Shown: piece by piece, positions 43,539 to 52,006 of the stretch
How the letters are laid out: each line of letters begins with the position of its first letter
Position numbering within the stretch: position 1 is the stretch's first letter
Assembly: GCF_030285925.1 (NCBI RefSeq)
Contig: NZ_CP127251.1
Coordinates: 806,001-870,000 of the forward strand
From: Devosia sp. YIM 151766
GTDB taxonomy: Bacteria > Pseudomonadota > Alphaproteobacteria > Rhizobiales > Devosiaceae
DNA length: 64,000 nucleotides
Reading direction: 5' to 3'
The notes under the pieces: generated by a model
Database searches by the model: none
Seen by the model: the letters and a program-made list of their open reading frames with translations, nothing else
Told to the model about the DNA's origin: nothing
Position numbers and translations under genes: made by a program

Positions 43539-43979
43539 TTAGCCGACAAGGCTCTCGGCCAGGCCACGCGCCGACCAGTCGAACAATGTCAGCCTTTGCG
43601 GCGGCTTGGCTTCGGCGGCCGCCCGGCAGGCTATGGCGAATTCCACCACTTCGCGCAATTCGCGTTCCGTCGCCGGCTTGGGCAGGACCCCGATCGTTCC
43701 CGGCACCCCATTGCCCAATTGCGCTGGATTGGCGGTCATGAACACGACATTCACGCCATATTCCTGCGCCAGAATCTGGCCGATGCCGATGCCGGTGGGG
43801 CCGTCGCGGAGATTGAGGTCGACCAGCGCTATGTCCGATTGCCCGGCCAGGTTCAGTGCTGCCGTTCGGTCGGACACGATGCCCGCAGCCTCGTGTCCCA
43901 TCTCGGACACGACATTTTCGATTTCGGCGGCGACGATGAATTCGTCTTCGACAATGAGGATGCGATAGGGCTTGGGCAT
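43539..43979 (-). CDS. single-domain response regulator
   Basis: This protein of about 146 residues is a REC domain only: acidic pocket IVEDE, phospho-acceptor Asp in ALVDLNLRDG, Thr in VVFMTAN and Lys in VLPKPA. There is no output domain, so it probably works by protein contact or as a phosphate sink. It is tail-to-tail with the HWE kinase gene and is the natural candidate for its target. An in-frame ATG at 44039 would add 20 residues; neither start has a strong ribosome site. The 275 bases up to nadE contain no recognisable gene. Confidence 0.9.
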   Translation of the reverse strand: MPKPYRILIVEDEFIVAAEIENVVSEMGHEAAGIVSDRTAALNLAGQSDIALVDLNLRDGPTGIGIGQILAQEYGVNVVFMTANPAQLGNGVPGTIGVLPKPATERELREVVEFAIACRAAAEAKPPQRLTLFDWSARGLAESLVG

Positions 43980-44254
43980 GAACGGCACTTTTATATCGGG
44001 AGTAGGGGGCAAACTCGCGGAAGCCGATCCGGTTGCCATGGCTTGGCCGCTACGCGCTGATGTGATCGACCATGATGCGTTCCGAGTGTTACCAAAGCCC
44101 TATAACGTTACAATTTGCACGAAGAGCGGTAGTTTTGGACGAAACCGCTAATCTGCCGCCGCCGCTTGCTCTGTCAGGGGCGAGAAGCTAAATCTGCCCG
44201 CGCGTTCCGCCGAGCCGGCAGAGCGGCTCTCCCTCGATCGAGGCCTATATCACC

Positions 44255-45922
44255 GTGACCGACCAGCTCCGTATTGCGCTTGCCCAGCTCAACCCCAAAG
44301 TGGGCGACCTTGCCGGCAATCTGGCTCAGGCGCGCCAGGCGCTGGAGCATGCCGATGCTGCCGGCGCCGATATCGTGATGTTTCCGGAACTCTTTCTCAC
44401 CGGCTATTTCCCCGACGATCTGCTGTTCAAGCCGCAATTCGTCGCCGATGCCATGGAGACGGCGCGCCTGCTGGTGGCCGCCACCGCCGGGTCGGGGCTT
44501 GTGCTGATCCTGCCGACGATCTGGCAGGAGCGCGAGACGCTGTTCAACGCGGTGCTGGTGGCCGAGCGCGGCGAGATCATTGCCATTCGCCATAAGCGCG
44601 AATTGCCCAATTCCGATGTTTTCTACGAGCAGCGCTATTTTACCTCCGGCGAGCTGCCGCTGCCGGTCGAGATCAAGGGCGTGTCCATTGGCATCCCCAT
44701 CTGCGAGGACATCTGGCACAAGCTGATCTGCGAGCACCTGGCCACGCACGGCGCCGAAATCCTGCTCTGCCCCAATGGTTCGCCCTATTGGGCCGACAAG
44801 CAGCAGGTTCGCCATGGCCTGGTGCGAGCCCGCATTGCCGAGCATGGCTTGCCGATGCTCTATCTCAACCAGGTTGGCGGTCAGGACGAACTGGTCTTCG
44901 ATGGCGCCTCCTTCGCCGTCGAGCCGGGCGGCGCTCTGGTATTTCAGGGCAAATCCTTCGAGCCCGATTTTATCGTCACGGACTGGACCCGCGGCGAAAC
45001 CGGCTGGACCTGCGCCAATGGCAGCGTCGAGCCGCTGCCCTCGCCGGAGGAAGCTCCCTGGCGCGCCTGCGTACTGGGCCTCCGCGACTATGTGGAGAAA
45101 AACGGCTTCTCCCAGGTCGTGCTGGGCCTGTCGGGCGGCATCGACAGCGCCGTGGTCGCCGCCATGGCCGTCGATGCTTTCGGCCCCGAACGGGTCCATT
45201 GCCTCATGCTGCCCTATCGCTACACCACCGAGGCGAGCCTGCGCGACGCCAGGGATTGCGCCGAATGGCTCGGGGTACGCTACGATGTGGTGGCCATCGG
45301 CGATCCGGTCGATCAGGCGCTCAGCCAGTTGCAGCCCGTCTTCGGCAATCGCCCCCTCGATATTGCCGAGGAAAACATCCAGTCCCGCATGCGTGGCACC
45401 ATTCTTATGGCGGTCAGCAACAAGCTCGGCTCCATGCTGCTCAGCACCGGCAATAAGAGCGAACTGGGCGTCGGCTACGCCACCATCTATGGCGACATGA
45501 ATGGCGGCTTCAATCCGCTCAAGGACATGTTCAAGATGCAGGTCTATGCGCTGGCAGACTGGCGCAACAGCAACCTGCCCGGCGATTGCCTCGGTCCCCT
45601 GGGCCGGGTCATTCCGCAATCCATCATCGACAAGGCGCCCAGCGCCGAACTCCGGCCCGACCAGACCGATCAGGACAGCCTGCCGCCCTATCCGGTGCTG
45701 GACGACATTCTCCGCTGCATGGTCGAGGACGAGATGGCGCTGGGCGATATCGTCAGGCGTGGCCATGATCCGGCCACGGTCAAGCGCGTCGAGCGGCTGG
45801 TCAATATCGCCGAATACAAGCGCCACCAGGCCGCGCCCGGCCCCAAGATCAGCCGGCGCGGCTTCGGCATGGGCCGCAAATATCCCATTACCAACGGTTA
45901 TAAGGACGCAACGGTCGGATGA
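44255..45922 (+). CDS. nadE: glutamine-dependent NAD+ synthase
   Basis: This 555-residue enzyme amidates nicotinate adenine dinucleotide using glutamine. The N-terminal nitrilase-type glutaminase has the Glu-Lys-Cys triad (FPELFLTGY, RHKRELPN, GIPICEDIW). The C-terminal synthetase has the P-loop LGLSGGIDSAVVAAM and STGNKSELGVGYATIYGDM. The start is a GTG at 44255, fitting the family N-terminus (DQLRIALAQLNP). Its stop overlaps the gltX start by 4 bases. Confidence 0.95.
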   Translation: MTDQLRIALAQLNPKVGDLAGNLAQARQALEHADAAGADIVMFPELFLTGYFPDDLLFKPQFVADAMETARLLVAATAGSGLVLILPTIWQERETLFNAVLVAERGEIIAIRHKRELPNSDVFYEQRYFTSGELPLPVEIKGVSIGIPICEDIWHKLICEHLATHGAEILLCPNGSPYWADKQQVRHGLVRARIAEHGLPMLYLNQVGGQDELVFDGASFAVEPGGALVFQGKSFEPDFIVTDWTRGETGWTCANGSVEPLPSPEEAPWRACVLGLRDYVEKNGFSQVVLGLSGGIDSAVVAAMAVDAFGPERVHCLMLPYRYTTEASLRDARDCAEWLGVRYDVVAIGDPVDQALSQLQPVFGNRPLDIAEENIQSRMRGTILMAVSNKLGSMLLSTGNKSELGVGYATIYGDMNGGFNPLKDMFKMQVYALADWRNSNLPGDCLGPLGRVIPQSIIDKAPSAELRPDQTDQDSLPPYPVLDDILRCMVEDEMALGDIVRRGHDPATVKRVERLVNIAEYKRHQAAPGPKISRRGFGMGRKYPITNGYKDATVG

Positions 45923-47247
45923 ATGTAACCGTACGCTGGGCTCCCTCGCCAACCGGCCGCATCCATCTGGGCAATGCCCGGCCGGCGCTGCTGAATTATT
46001 TCTTCGCCCGCCGTCATGGCGGACGCTATGTGCTGCGCATGGACGACACCGACCTGGCGCGGTCGACGCGCGCCTTCGCCGATGGCATCGAGGAGGACCT
46101 CGCCTGGCTCGGCGTGGTGCCCGACCTGCTGGTCCGCCAGTCCGAGCGCACCGATCTTTATGACGCCGCCCGCGACCGGCTGATCGCCTCCGGCCGGCTC
46201 TATCCCTGCTACGAGACCGAAGAAGAACTGGACCGCAAGCGCGCCCGCGCCCGCCTGCTCGGCAAGCCGCCGATCTATGACCGCGCCGCCCTCGATCTGA
46301 CCGCCGAGGACAAGACCCGGCTGGAAGCGGAAGGCCGCCGGCCGCATTGGCGCTTCAGGCTCGATGGTCTCGCGGTGCAGTTCGACGACCTCATCAAGGG
46401 CAAGCAGACCGTCAACACCAATGCCATGTCCGACCCGGTGCTGATCCGCGCCGATGGCTCCTATCTCTATACGCTGCCCTCGGTGGTCGACGATATCGAA
46501 CTCGGCATCACCCATGTGATCCGCGGCGAGGACCATGTCTCCAATACCGGCACCCAGGTCGAGATTTTCGAGGCCCTAGGAAGCGCGGCGCCGATATTCG
46601 GTCACCATAACCTGCTCGCCGACGCGCAGGGCCAGGGCTTTTCCAAGCGGCTGGGATCGCAATCGATCGCCGATTTCCGCCATGACGGCTATGAGCCGCT
46701 GGCCGTTGCCATCGTCGCTACCCTGACCGGCACCAGCCTGTCGGTGGAGCCCTATGAGAGCCTCGAGGCTATCGCCGAAAAACTCGACCTGTCGATGATT
46801 TCGCATGGCGCGGCGCGCTTCGATCCGGCCGAACTGAACGGCCTCAATGCCCGCCTTCTGCACAATATGTCCTACGAGCAAGCCGCTCCGCGCCTTTCGG
46901 CGCTGGGTCTTGAAGGCGAGGCCACGTGGCTGTTGCTGCGCGAAAATCTGGTAAAATTCCCCGATATCGTGGAATGGTCCAAGCTCGTCACCGGCCCGGT
47001 CGAGCCGGTCATTGCCGCCGAGGATCGGGAATTTCTCGCCCTGGCCAGGGCATTGCTGCCGCCCGAACCCTGGGACGACACGATCTGGAGCCAATGGACC
47101 GAGGCTCTCAAGGCCGCCACCGGGCGCAAGGGCAAGGCGCTATACCTGCCGCTGCGCCTGGCGCTGACCGGCCGCCACGACGGCCCGGAACTCAGGTCCC
47201 TGCTTGTCCTGCTCGGGCGTAAGGTGTGTCTGGACCGACTATCCTGA
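45919..47247 (+). CDS. gltX: glutamate--tRNA ligase
   Basis: This 442-residue class I aminoacyl-tRNA synthetase has the HIGH-type motif RIHLGNARPALLNYFFA and a KMSKS-type motif QGFSKRLGS. Its length, with the anticodon-binding C-terminus, rules out the shorter GluQ modification enzyme. Alphaproteobacteria commonly carry two GltX forms; this 440-residue type is the shorter one, and which tRNA it charges (tRNA-Glu or tRNA-Gln) cannot be read from here. Translation is coupled to nadE through ATGA. Its 3' end overlaps the convergent DUF2865 gene by 56 bases. Confidence 0.92.
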   Translation: MNVTVRWAPSPTGRIHLGNARPALLNYFFARRHGGRYVLRMDDTDLARSTRAFADGIEEDLAWLGVVPDLLVRQSERTDLYDAARDRLIASGRLYPCYETEEELDRKRARARLLGKPPIYDRAALDLTAEDKTRLEAEGRRPHWRFRLDGLAVQFDDLIKGKQTVNTNAMSDPVLIRADGSYLYTLPSVVDDIELGITHVIRGEDHVSNTGTQVEIFEALGSAAPIFGHHNLLADAQGQGFSKRLGSQSIADFRHDGYEPLAVAIVATLTGTSLSVEPYESLEAIAEKLDLSMISHGAARFDPAELNGLNARLLHNMSYEQAAPRLSALGLEGEATWLLLRENLVKFPDIVEWSKLVTGPVEPVIAAEDREFLALARALLPPEPWDDTIWSQWTEALKAATGRKGKALYLPLRLALTGRHDGPELRSLLVLLGRKVCLDRLS

Positions 47248-48340
47248 CGGCCTTGTCGCCGAAATGAACGATGCGCAAGTCCGGCTCGGCCGGGGTTTCG
47301 GGGCGGCGGGCGATTTCCCCCGGTCCTGACGGACGGGGGCGGGGCAGGGGCACGTCCACCAGCGCGATCGCCGCCACCGGCTCCACCGCCACCGCTTCGG
47401 CCGCCTGCACCGGCACGGTGCCGCGCGGATCGCGCAGCGGCAGGGGGAAGCTCAGGCCGTTGATATCCAGCATCGCCCGGCTGCTGCCATCTCCGGCGCT
47501 GGCGACGCGCACCGCGCCATCGGCCGGCGGCGCCACCCGGCAGCTCGACGCGCTGTCGAAAGCATTGCGATAGGCGAAGGCATTGGGCAGCGCGGTATAG
47601 GGCGAGCCGGACATGTTACGCATCTGCTCCGGTTCCTGGCCCGGATTGTCGTAATAATACAGCTCGACCGGCGTATTGGGGCACATCTGCTGGCAGGCTA
47701 TCGCGTCATTGCCGACATAATCGGTGAGCGTGGCGTAGCTGATGGGCCAGAAATAGCCATCGGACAGCCGGACGCAGACCGTGCGCACGGTATTATAGCC
47801 CTGATAGCCCCAATAATCCCCGCCATCGATGAAATCGCCATTGGTGAAATCGCCGCCCGAGGCGCTCCCGAAGACCCGGTCGAAAATCGACTGGCGCTCC
47901 TGGGTGAAGGTGGCGCTGGAGCCGGCATTGCAGCCGAAACGCGCCATTTCCTGCAAGATCGCCTCGCGTTGCTGCGCCACTGCATTGCCGGTTTCCACCG
48001 ACTTGGCCAATTCCGCATATTGGTTGCGCAAGCTGATGACATCGCGGGCGACGAGCTGGCATTCGCGGGTCAGGGTGCGGCCGGCGCGGGCATCGTCATT
48101 GCAGCCCTGGCGAATATATTGGCTTTCCGCATTCTGCACCTGCCGCGCCAATTGCCGGGCCGCATTGGTATTGTTGTTGATCTGGCGGAAATCGCCATTG
48201 CGGTCGAACTGGCCCAACGCATTTTGCAGCCGCGCGCATTGATTGGCCTGCGCGTGAGCGGCCTCGACATCCAGCGCCAGCACAACGATCGTCAGAATCA
48301 GCAGAACCAGGGCACGCAGGCCGGTCGATGGAAACGTCAC
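47192..48340 (-). CDS. exported DUF2865 protein
   Basis: This 382-residue protein has a signal peptide (LVLLILTIVVLALDVEAAHAQ), a helical region with paired cysteines (QCARLQNAL, IRQGCNDDARAG, TRECQLVARD), and the DUF2865 core YNTVRTVCVRLSDGYFWPIS followed by ACQQMCPNTPVELYYYDNPG. Six or more cysteines suggest disulfides in the periplasm or at the surface. The C-terminal 100 residues are low in conservation. No function is known to me. The last 56 bases lie antisense to the end of gltX. Confidence 0.88.
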   Translation of the reverse strand: MTFPSTGLRALVLLILTIVVLALDVEAAHAQANQCARLQNALGQFDRNGDFRQINNNTNAARQLARQVQNAESQYIRQGCNDDARAGRTLTRECQLVARDVISLRNQYAELAKSVETGNAVAQQREAILQEMARFGCNAGSSATFTQERQSIFDRVFGSASGGDFTNGDFIDGGDYWGYQGYNTVRTVCVRLSDGYFWPISYATLTDYVGNDAIACQQMCPNTPVELYYYDNPGQEPEQMRNMSGSPYTALPNAFAYRNAFDSASSCRVAPPADGAVRVASAGDGSSRAMLDINGLSFPLPLRDPRGTVPVQAAEAVAVEPVAAIALVDVPLPRPRPSGPGEIARRPETPAEPDLRIVHFGDKAVRIVGPDTPYARAGQAGT

Positions 48341-48483
48341 CAGAAATCCTTATATCGGGGCCGCAACCGCCTCGCGCCCCAGCGCCTTAAGACATCGCTA
48401 GGGCCCATGGCAACATTATAGCGGCGTGCGCTGCTTCGTGGTAGCGCGCCAGGGCCACACCGAGAGCGGAGACAACAGGCGTC

Positions 48484-49491
48484 ATGAAACTCGCCACCCT
48501 GCGCAATGCGCGCCCCGATGGTCAGCTCGTCGTCGTTTCCGCCGATCTCGCCCGCTATGTCTCGGCCGGCCGGATCGCCGCCAATCTGCAAGCCGCCATG
48601 GACGAATGGGAGCGCGCCGCGCCGGCCCTGGCCGAGCTTGCCGCCCAGCTCGATGCCGGCGCCATTGCCGGCCAGCCCTTCGATCCGGCTCTGGCCCATG
48701 CGCCCTTGCCGCGCGCTTATCAATGGATCGACGGCTCGGGCTATCTGAGCCATCTGGAACGGGTCCGCTCGCTCAAGGGCAGCAAGGACGAGGAACTGCA
48801 ATCGGTGCGGCCGCTGATCTATCAGGGCGGCTCCGATTCGCTGTCCGCCCCCACCGATCCCATCATCGTCCCCGCCGACGACCTGGCGCTGGATTTCGAG
48901 GCCGAAGCCGCGGTGATCATCGGGCCGGTGCCCATGGGCGCCACCCGCGAACAGGCCGAGGCCGCCATTCGTCTCGTCACCGTGCTCAATGATGTTTCCC
49001 TGCGCCGGCTGGTGGTGGACGACCTCCAGAACGGTTTCGGCTTCTTCCACGCCAAGCCGTCCACCGCTTTCGCGCCGCTCGCCATCACCCCGCAAAGTCT
49101 GGGCCTGCATTGGCGCGACAACCGCTTGCACCTGCCGGTGCGCGTCGAGGTCAACGACACGCTCTATGGCCAGCCCAATGCCGGTATCGGCATGCATTTC
49201 GATTTCGCCGATCTCATTGTCGAGGCGGCGCGCACCCGCGCTTTGGCCGCCGGCACCATCATTGGCGGCGGCACCATTTCCAATCCGCACGACGAGACCC
49301 TGCCGATCAAGCGCGACGGCATCGGCTTTGCCTGCATTGCCGAAGCCCGCACCGCCGAAAAAGCCAAATATGGCCGCGCCCGCACGCCCTTCCTCAAGCC
49401 CGGCGACCGCGTGCGGATCGGCGCCATCGATGCGGAGGGGCGGTCGCTTTTCGGCGACATGGAGCAGATCGTGCAACTGCTCGACAGGTGA
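48484..49491 (+). CDS. fumarylacetoacetate hydrolase-family protein
   Basis: This 335-residue protein has the FAH fold: metal-site residues in LDFEAEAAVIIGPV and VTVLNDVSLRRLV, and the late GTIIGGGTISNP segment, with an N-terminal capping domain. The layout is that of bacterial FAH proteins acting on C-C bonds of beta-diketo acids; the real substrate (fumarylacetoacetate in tyrosine breakdown, or another acyl pyruvate) is uncertain because no other tyrosine catabolic gene is near. GGAGA lies about 11 bases before the ATG. Confidence 0.92.
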   Translation: MKLATLRNARPDGQLVVVSADLARYVSAGRIAANLQAAMDEWERAAPALAELAAQLDAGAIAGQPFDPALAHAPLPRAYQWIDGSGYLSHLERVRSLKGSKDEELQSVRPLIYQGGSDSLSAPTDPIIVPADDLALDFEAEAAVIIGPVPMGATREQAEAAIRLVTVLNDVSLRRLVVDDLQNGFGFFHAKPSTAFAPLAITPQSLGLHWRDNRLHLPVRVEVNDTLYGQPNAGIGMHFDFADLIVEAARTRALAAGTIIGGGTISNPHDETLPIKRDGIGFACIAEARTAEKAKYGRARTPFLKPGDRVRIGAIDAEGRSLFGDMEQIVQLLDR

Positions 49492-49540
49492 AAGATAACA
49501 TTCCCGTGTGTTCGTTGGGGCCGAGATAAACCCGTGTCAG

Positions 49541-49635
49541 TGTGTCGCTTGCGGGACACCTGCCACCGGCCGTTCCGCCGCTGATTTTCTATCGCCTCCA
49601 AAGCGATTGGGGCGGCCTTCGGGCCGCCCTTTTTT
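49541..49635 (+). ncRNA. candidate small RNA ending in a strong terminator
   Basis: Within about 95 bases there are hairpin arms GTGTC/GACAC (49542-49559), arms ATCGC/GCGAT (49591-49607) enclosing the loop CTCCAAA, which with the preceding C gives an anti-Shine-Dalgarno CCTCC, and then a tetraloop terminator. It could equally be only the 3' untranslated end of the preceding gene. Confidence 0.22.
49610..49635 (+). terminator. rho-independent terminator with TTCG tetraloop
   Basis: Perfect 8-base arms GGGCGGCC and GGCCGCCC around TTCG are followed by six T, then GTTTTTG. It lies about 118 bases after the stop of the FAH-family gene. Confidence 0.92.
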
Positions 49636-49823
49636 GTTTTTGCTTGCTTTCCTGCGGCGGCGCAGCCAATCTCCGGCGCCATGAAGACCTTTTGCACCAT
49701 TACCGCCTGCATTATTACCTGCTAACCCCAGCTTGGCGGAGCGGTCTTCTTCATCCCGATAATTCGAAACGGATAGAGGCTCCCCCGCCAGGGCATCATT
49801 TTGTCTGGCCACAGGAAGCCTAT

Positions 49824-51203
49824 ATGTCCTCGGCAAAGCCGCAGCTTACGCTTTACAATACGCTCACCCGTGCCAAGGCGCCCTTCACGCCCATGGATGC
49901 GGGCAATGTGCGCCTCTATGCCTGCGGTCCCACGGTCTATGACTTCGCCCATATCGGCAATGGCCGCGCCGCTATCGTCTTCGACCTGCTGTTCCGCGTC
50001 CTGCGCCATGTCTATGGCGCCGGCCACGTCACCTATGTGCGCAACATCACCGACGTCGACGACAAGATCAACGCGCGGGCTTTGCGCGATCATCCGCAAT
50101 TGCCGCTCAACGAGGCCATCCGCAAGGTCACCGAGACCACTGCCGCGCAATATCAGCAGGACGTCGCGGCCCTGTTCTGTCTCGAACCCAGCGTCCAGCC
50201 GCGCGCCACCGACAATATCGAGCAGATGCAGCGCCTGATCGCGGCCCTGATCGCGCGTGGACATGCCTATCAGGCGGATGGAGAAGTGCTGTTCGCCGTC
50301 GAATCCATGCCCGATTACGGCCAGCTCTCGGGCCGCAATCTTGCGGACAATCTCGCCGGTGCCCGCATCGCCGTCGATGCCCATAAGCGCAATCCGGCCG
50401 ATTTCGTGCTGTGGAAGCTCTCCAGTGCCGAGGAGCCCGGATGGGACAGTCCCTGGGGCCGCGGGCGCCCCGGCTGGCATATCGAATGCTCGGCCATGTC
50501 CGAGCGCTATCTGGGCCAGACCTTCGACATCCATGGCGGCGGGCTCGACCTCATCTTCCCCCACCACGAAAACGAGATCGCCCAGTCCCGGTGCGCCCAC
50601 GGCACCCATGCCATGGCCAATGTCTGGATGCATAACGGCTTTCTTCAGGTCGAAGGCCAGAAGATGAGCAAGAGCCTGGGCAATTTCTTCACCATCCACC
50701 AGCTTCTCGAAACCACGGATTTCGGCGGCCGCAAATGGCCCGGCGAAGTCCTGCGCCTGGCCATGCTGATGACCCATTACCGCGAGCCGATCGATTTCAC
50801 CGTCAAGCGGCTGGAGGAGGCGGTGACCCTGCTGGAAAGATGGGAGCGCGCCGCCGGCGATGCGGAGCCGGCTGCCAGCCTCGCCCCCGGCCTTGTCGAG
50901 CGCCTCGCCGACGACCTCGACAGCCCCGGCGCCATCGGACGCATCCATGCGCTCATCGTCGATGAAGGCCGCGTAGCGGACGGCTTGGCTCTCGCCGGGC
51001 TGATGGGCATCCAGATCCAGCGCCAGGTGAGCGTCGACATGGACGTCGCCGCCCGGATCGCCACCCGTCTCGATGCCCTCAATGCCAAGGACTTCGCCAA
51101 AGCCGACGCCATCCGCGCCGAACTGGCCGAACAGGGCATCGCCCTGATGGACTACAAGGACGAGGAAGGCCAGCGGCGGACGAAATGGGAGGTGAAGCGG
51201 TGA
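49824..51203 (+). CDS. cysS: cysteine--tRNA ligase
   Basis: This 459-residue class I synthetase charges tRNA-Cys. Zinc and HIGH motifs are in [18 protein letters not shown], the adenylate site in [21 protein letters not shown], and the KMSKS motif is exact ([11 protein letters not shown]). AGGAAG stands 5 bases before ATG 49824; a longer in-frame reading from 49542 has no ribosome site. The small remains of a DUF559 gene follow. Confidence 0.97.
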   Translation: MSSAKPQLTLYNTLTRAKAPFTPMDAGNVRLYACGPTVYDFAHIGNGRAAIVFDLLFRVLRHVYGAGHVTYVRNITDVDDKINARALRDHPQLPLNEAIRKVTETTAAQYQQDVAALFCLEPSVQPRATDNIEQMQRLIAALIARGHAYQADGEVLFAVESMPDYGQLSGRNLADNLAGARIAVDAHKRNPADFVLWKLSSAEEPGWDSPWGRGRPGWHIECSAMSERYLGQTFDIHGGGLDLIFPHHENEIAQSRCAHGTHAMANVWMHNGFLQVEGQKMSKSLGNFFTIHQLLETTDFGGRKWPGEVLRLAMLMTHYREPIDFTVKRLEEAVTLLERWERAAGDAEPAASLAPGLVERLADDLDSPGAIGRIHALIVDEGRVADGLALAGLMGIQIQRQVSVDMDVAARIATRLDALNAKDFAKADAIRAELAEQGIALMDYKDEEGQRRTKWEVKR

Positions 51204-51251
51204 TGGTGGCAGCGGAGAAACCCCCGCACCCGTCTCGGCCTGCGGCCGATC

Positions 51252-51278
51252 CACCCTCTCCCACAAGGGGAGAGGGTG
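51252..51278. repeat. dispersed GC-rich palindrome inserted after cysS
   Basis: Perfect 11-base arms CACCCTCTCCC and GGGAGAGGGTG surround a 5-base loop. It is the same family as the hairpin at 5401-5429 (CACCTCTCCC stem). The surrounding bases (about 51215-51300) translate to the PSPTRGEGA-type junk peptide typical of such repeats. Confidence 0.65.
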
Positions 51279-51304
51279 CCCGAAGGGCGGATGAGGGGGG
51301 CGAT

Positions 51305-51496
51305 GCAGCCATAGGACGCCACCTGCTCTCCTACGCCCGCTCCATGTGCCGGCAGCCGACCGAAGCCGAGCGCCGGCTCTGGCAATTGCCGCGGGACCGC
51401 CGCTTCGGCCTGCTGCGCCTCTGGAACAACGACATCCTCGCCCGACCCGGCAACGTCGCCGAGGGCATCTGGGCCGCATTGGAGAACCCCCGATGA
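51305..51496 (+). pseudogene. DUF559 endonuclease-like gene with internal deletion
   Basis: The frame encodes the DUF559 N-terminal motif (QPTEAERRLWQLPRDRRFG) joined directly to the family C-terminus (LLRLWNNDILARPGNVAEGI). The roughly 55 residues between them, which hold the catalytic Asp/Glu core of this restriction-endonuclease-like fold, are absent without a frameshift. The reading frame begins in repeat DNA and has no proper start. The remnant ends inside the start codon of the GFA gene (ATGA), so it may still serve as a translated leader. Confidence 0.75.
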
Positions 51497-51984
51497 AACG
51501 CTATCCCATGGACGTCAGCGGCGGTTGCCAATGTGGCGCCGTGCGCTATCACGCCACCGAGATGATGGACAATTCCCATATCTGCCATTGCCGCATGTGC
51601 CAGAAGGCCGTGGGCAATATTTTCGCCGCTCTGGTCGCCGCGCCGCGCGAGGCCATTATCTGGACGCGGGGGCAGCCGGCGCGGTTCCGCTCGTCCGAAC
51701 ATGTGGATCGCGGTTTCTGCCGCGATTGCGGCACGCCGCTCTTTTACGACGACGTGACCGGCAACCGCGTCAATTTCACCATCGGCTCGCTCGATCATCC
51801 CGAAATGTTCCCGCCGCGCGGCCAGTCCGGCGCCGAAAGCCGGGTGGCCTGGTTCGGGACGCTCCCCGATATCGAGGATGGCGGGGTCACCGAACGGCCC
51901 GAGCGCCAGGACTGGTGGAGTGCCATCAAGGCCACCAGCCGCCAGCATCCCGACCGCGATACCTCCGTCTGGCCCCCCAGATAA
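51493..51984 (+). CDS. GFA-family (glutathione-dependent formaldehyde-activating-like) protein
   Basis: This 163-residue zinc protein has the CENP-V/GFA fold with cysteine ligands in SGGCQCGAVRYH (Cys12, Cys14), ICHCRMCQKAVG and GFCRDCGTPLFY. The family was named for catalysing S-hydroxymethylglutathione formation from formaldehyde and glutathione, but many members have unknown substrates. GGAG lies 8 bases before ATG 51493. It overlaps the DUF559 remnant by 4 bases and is followed by the citramalate synthase gene after 22 bases. Confidence 0.9.
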   Translation: MKRYPMDVSGGCQCGAVRYHATEMMDNSHICHCRMCQKAVGNIFAALVAAPREAIIWTRGQPARFRSSEHVDRGFCRDCGTPLFYDDVTGNRVNFTIGSLDHPEMFPPRGQSGAESRVAWFGTLPDIEDGGVTERPERQDWWSAIKATSRQHPDRDTSVWPPR

Positions 51985-52006
51985 ACTTCGAGTTAGGCTC
52001 CCAAAC

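Larger units (their letters stand above)
49492..49823. other. 332-base intergenic region before cysS
   Basis: It holds a strong terminator (49610-49635) preceded by two small hairpins that might belong to a small RNA. From 49640 to 49823 I see no promoter consensus and no T-box or other riboswitch that I can recognise. Confidence 0.5.

Noticed and set aside
44040..44254. EcfG-type stress promoter (GGAAC-N16/17-GTT) near the response regulator
   Set aside because: GGAAC occurs on the leftward strand but no GTT follows at the required distance.
49640..49823. T-box or other riboswitch upstream of cysS
   Set aside because: No T-box sequence or antiterminator could be recognised, and T-boxes are not expected in alphaproteobacteria.
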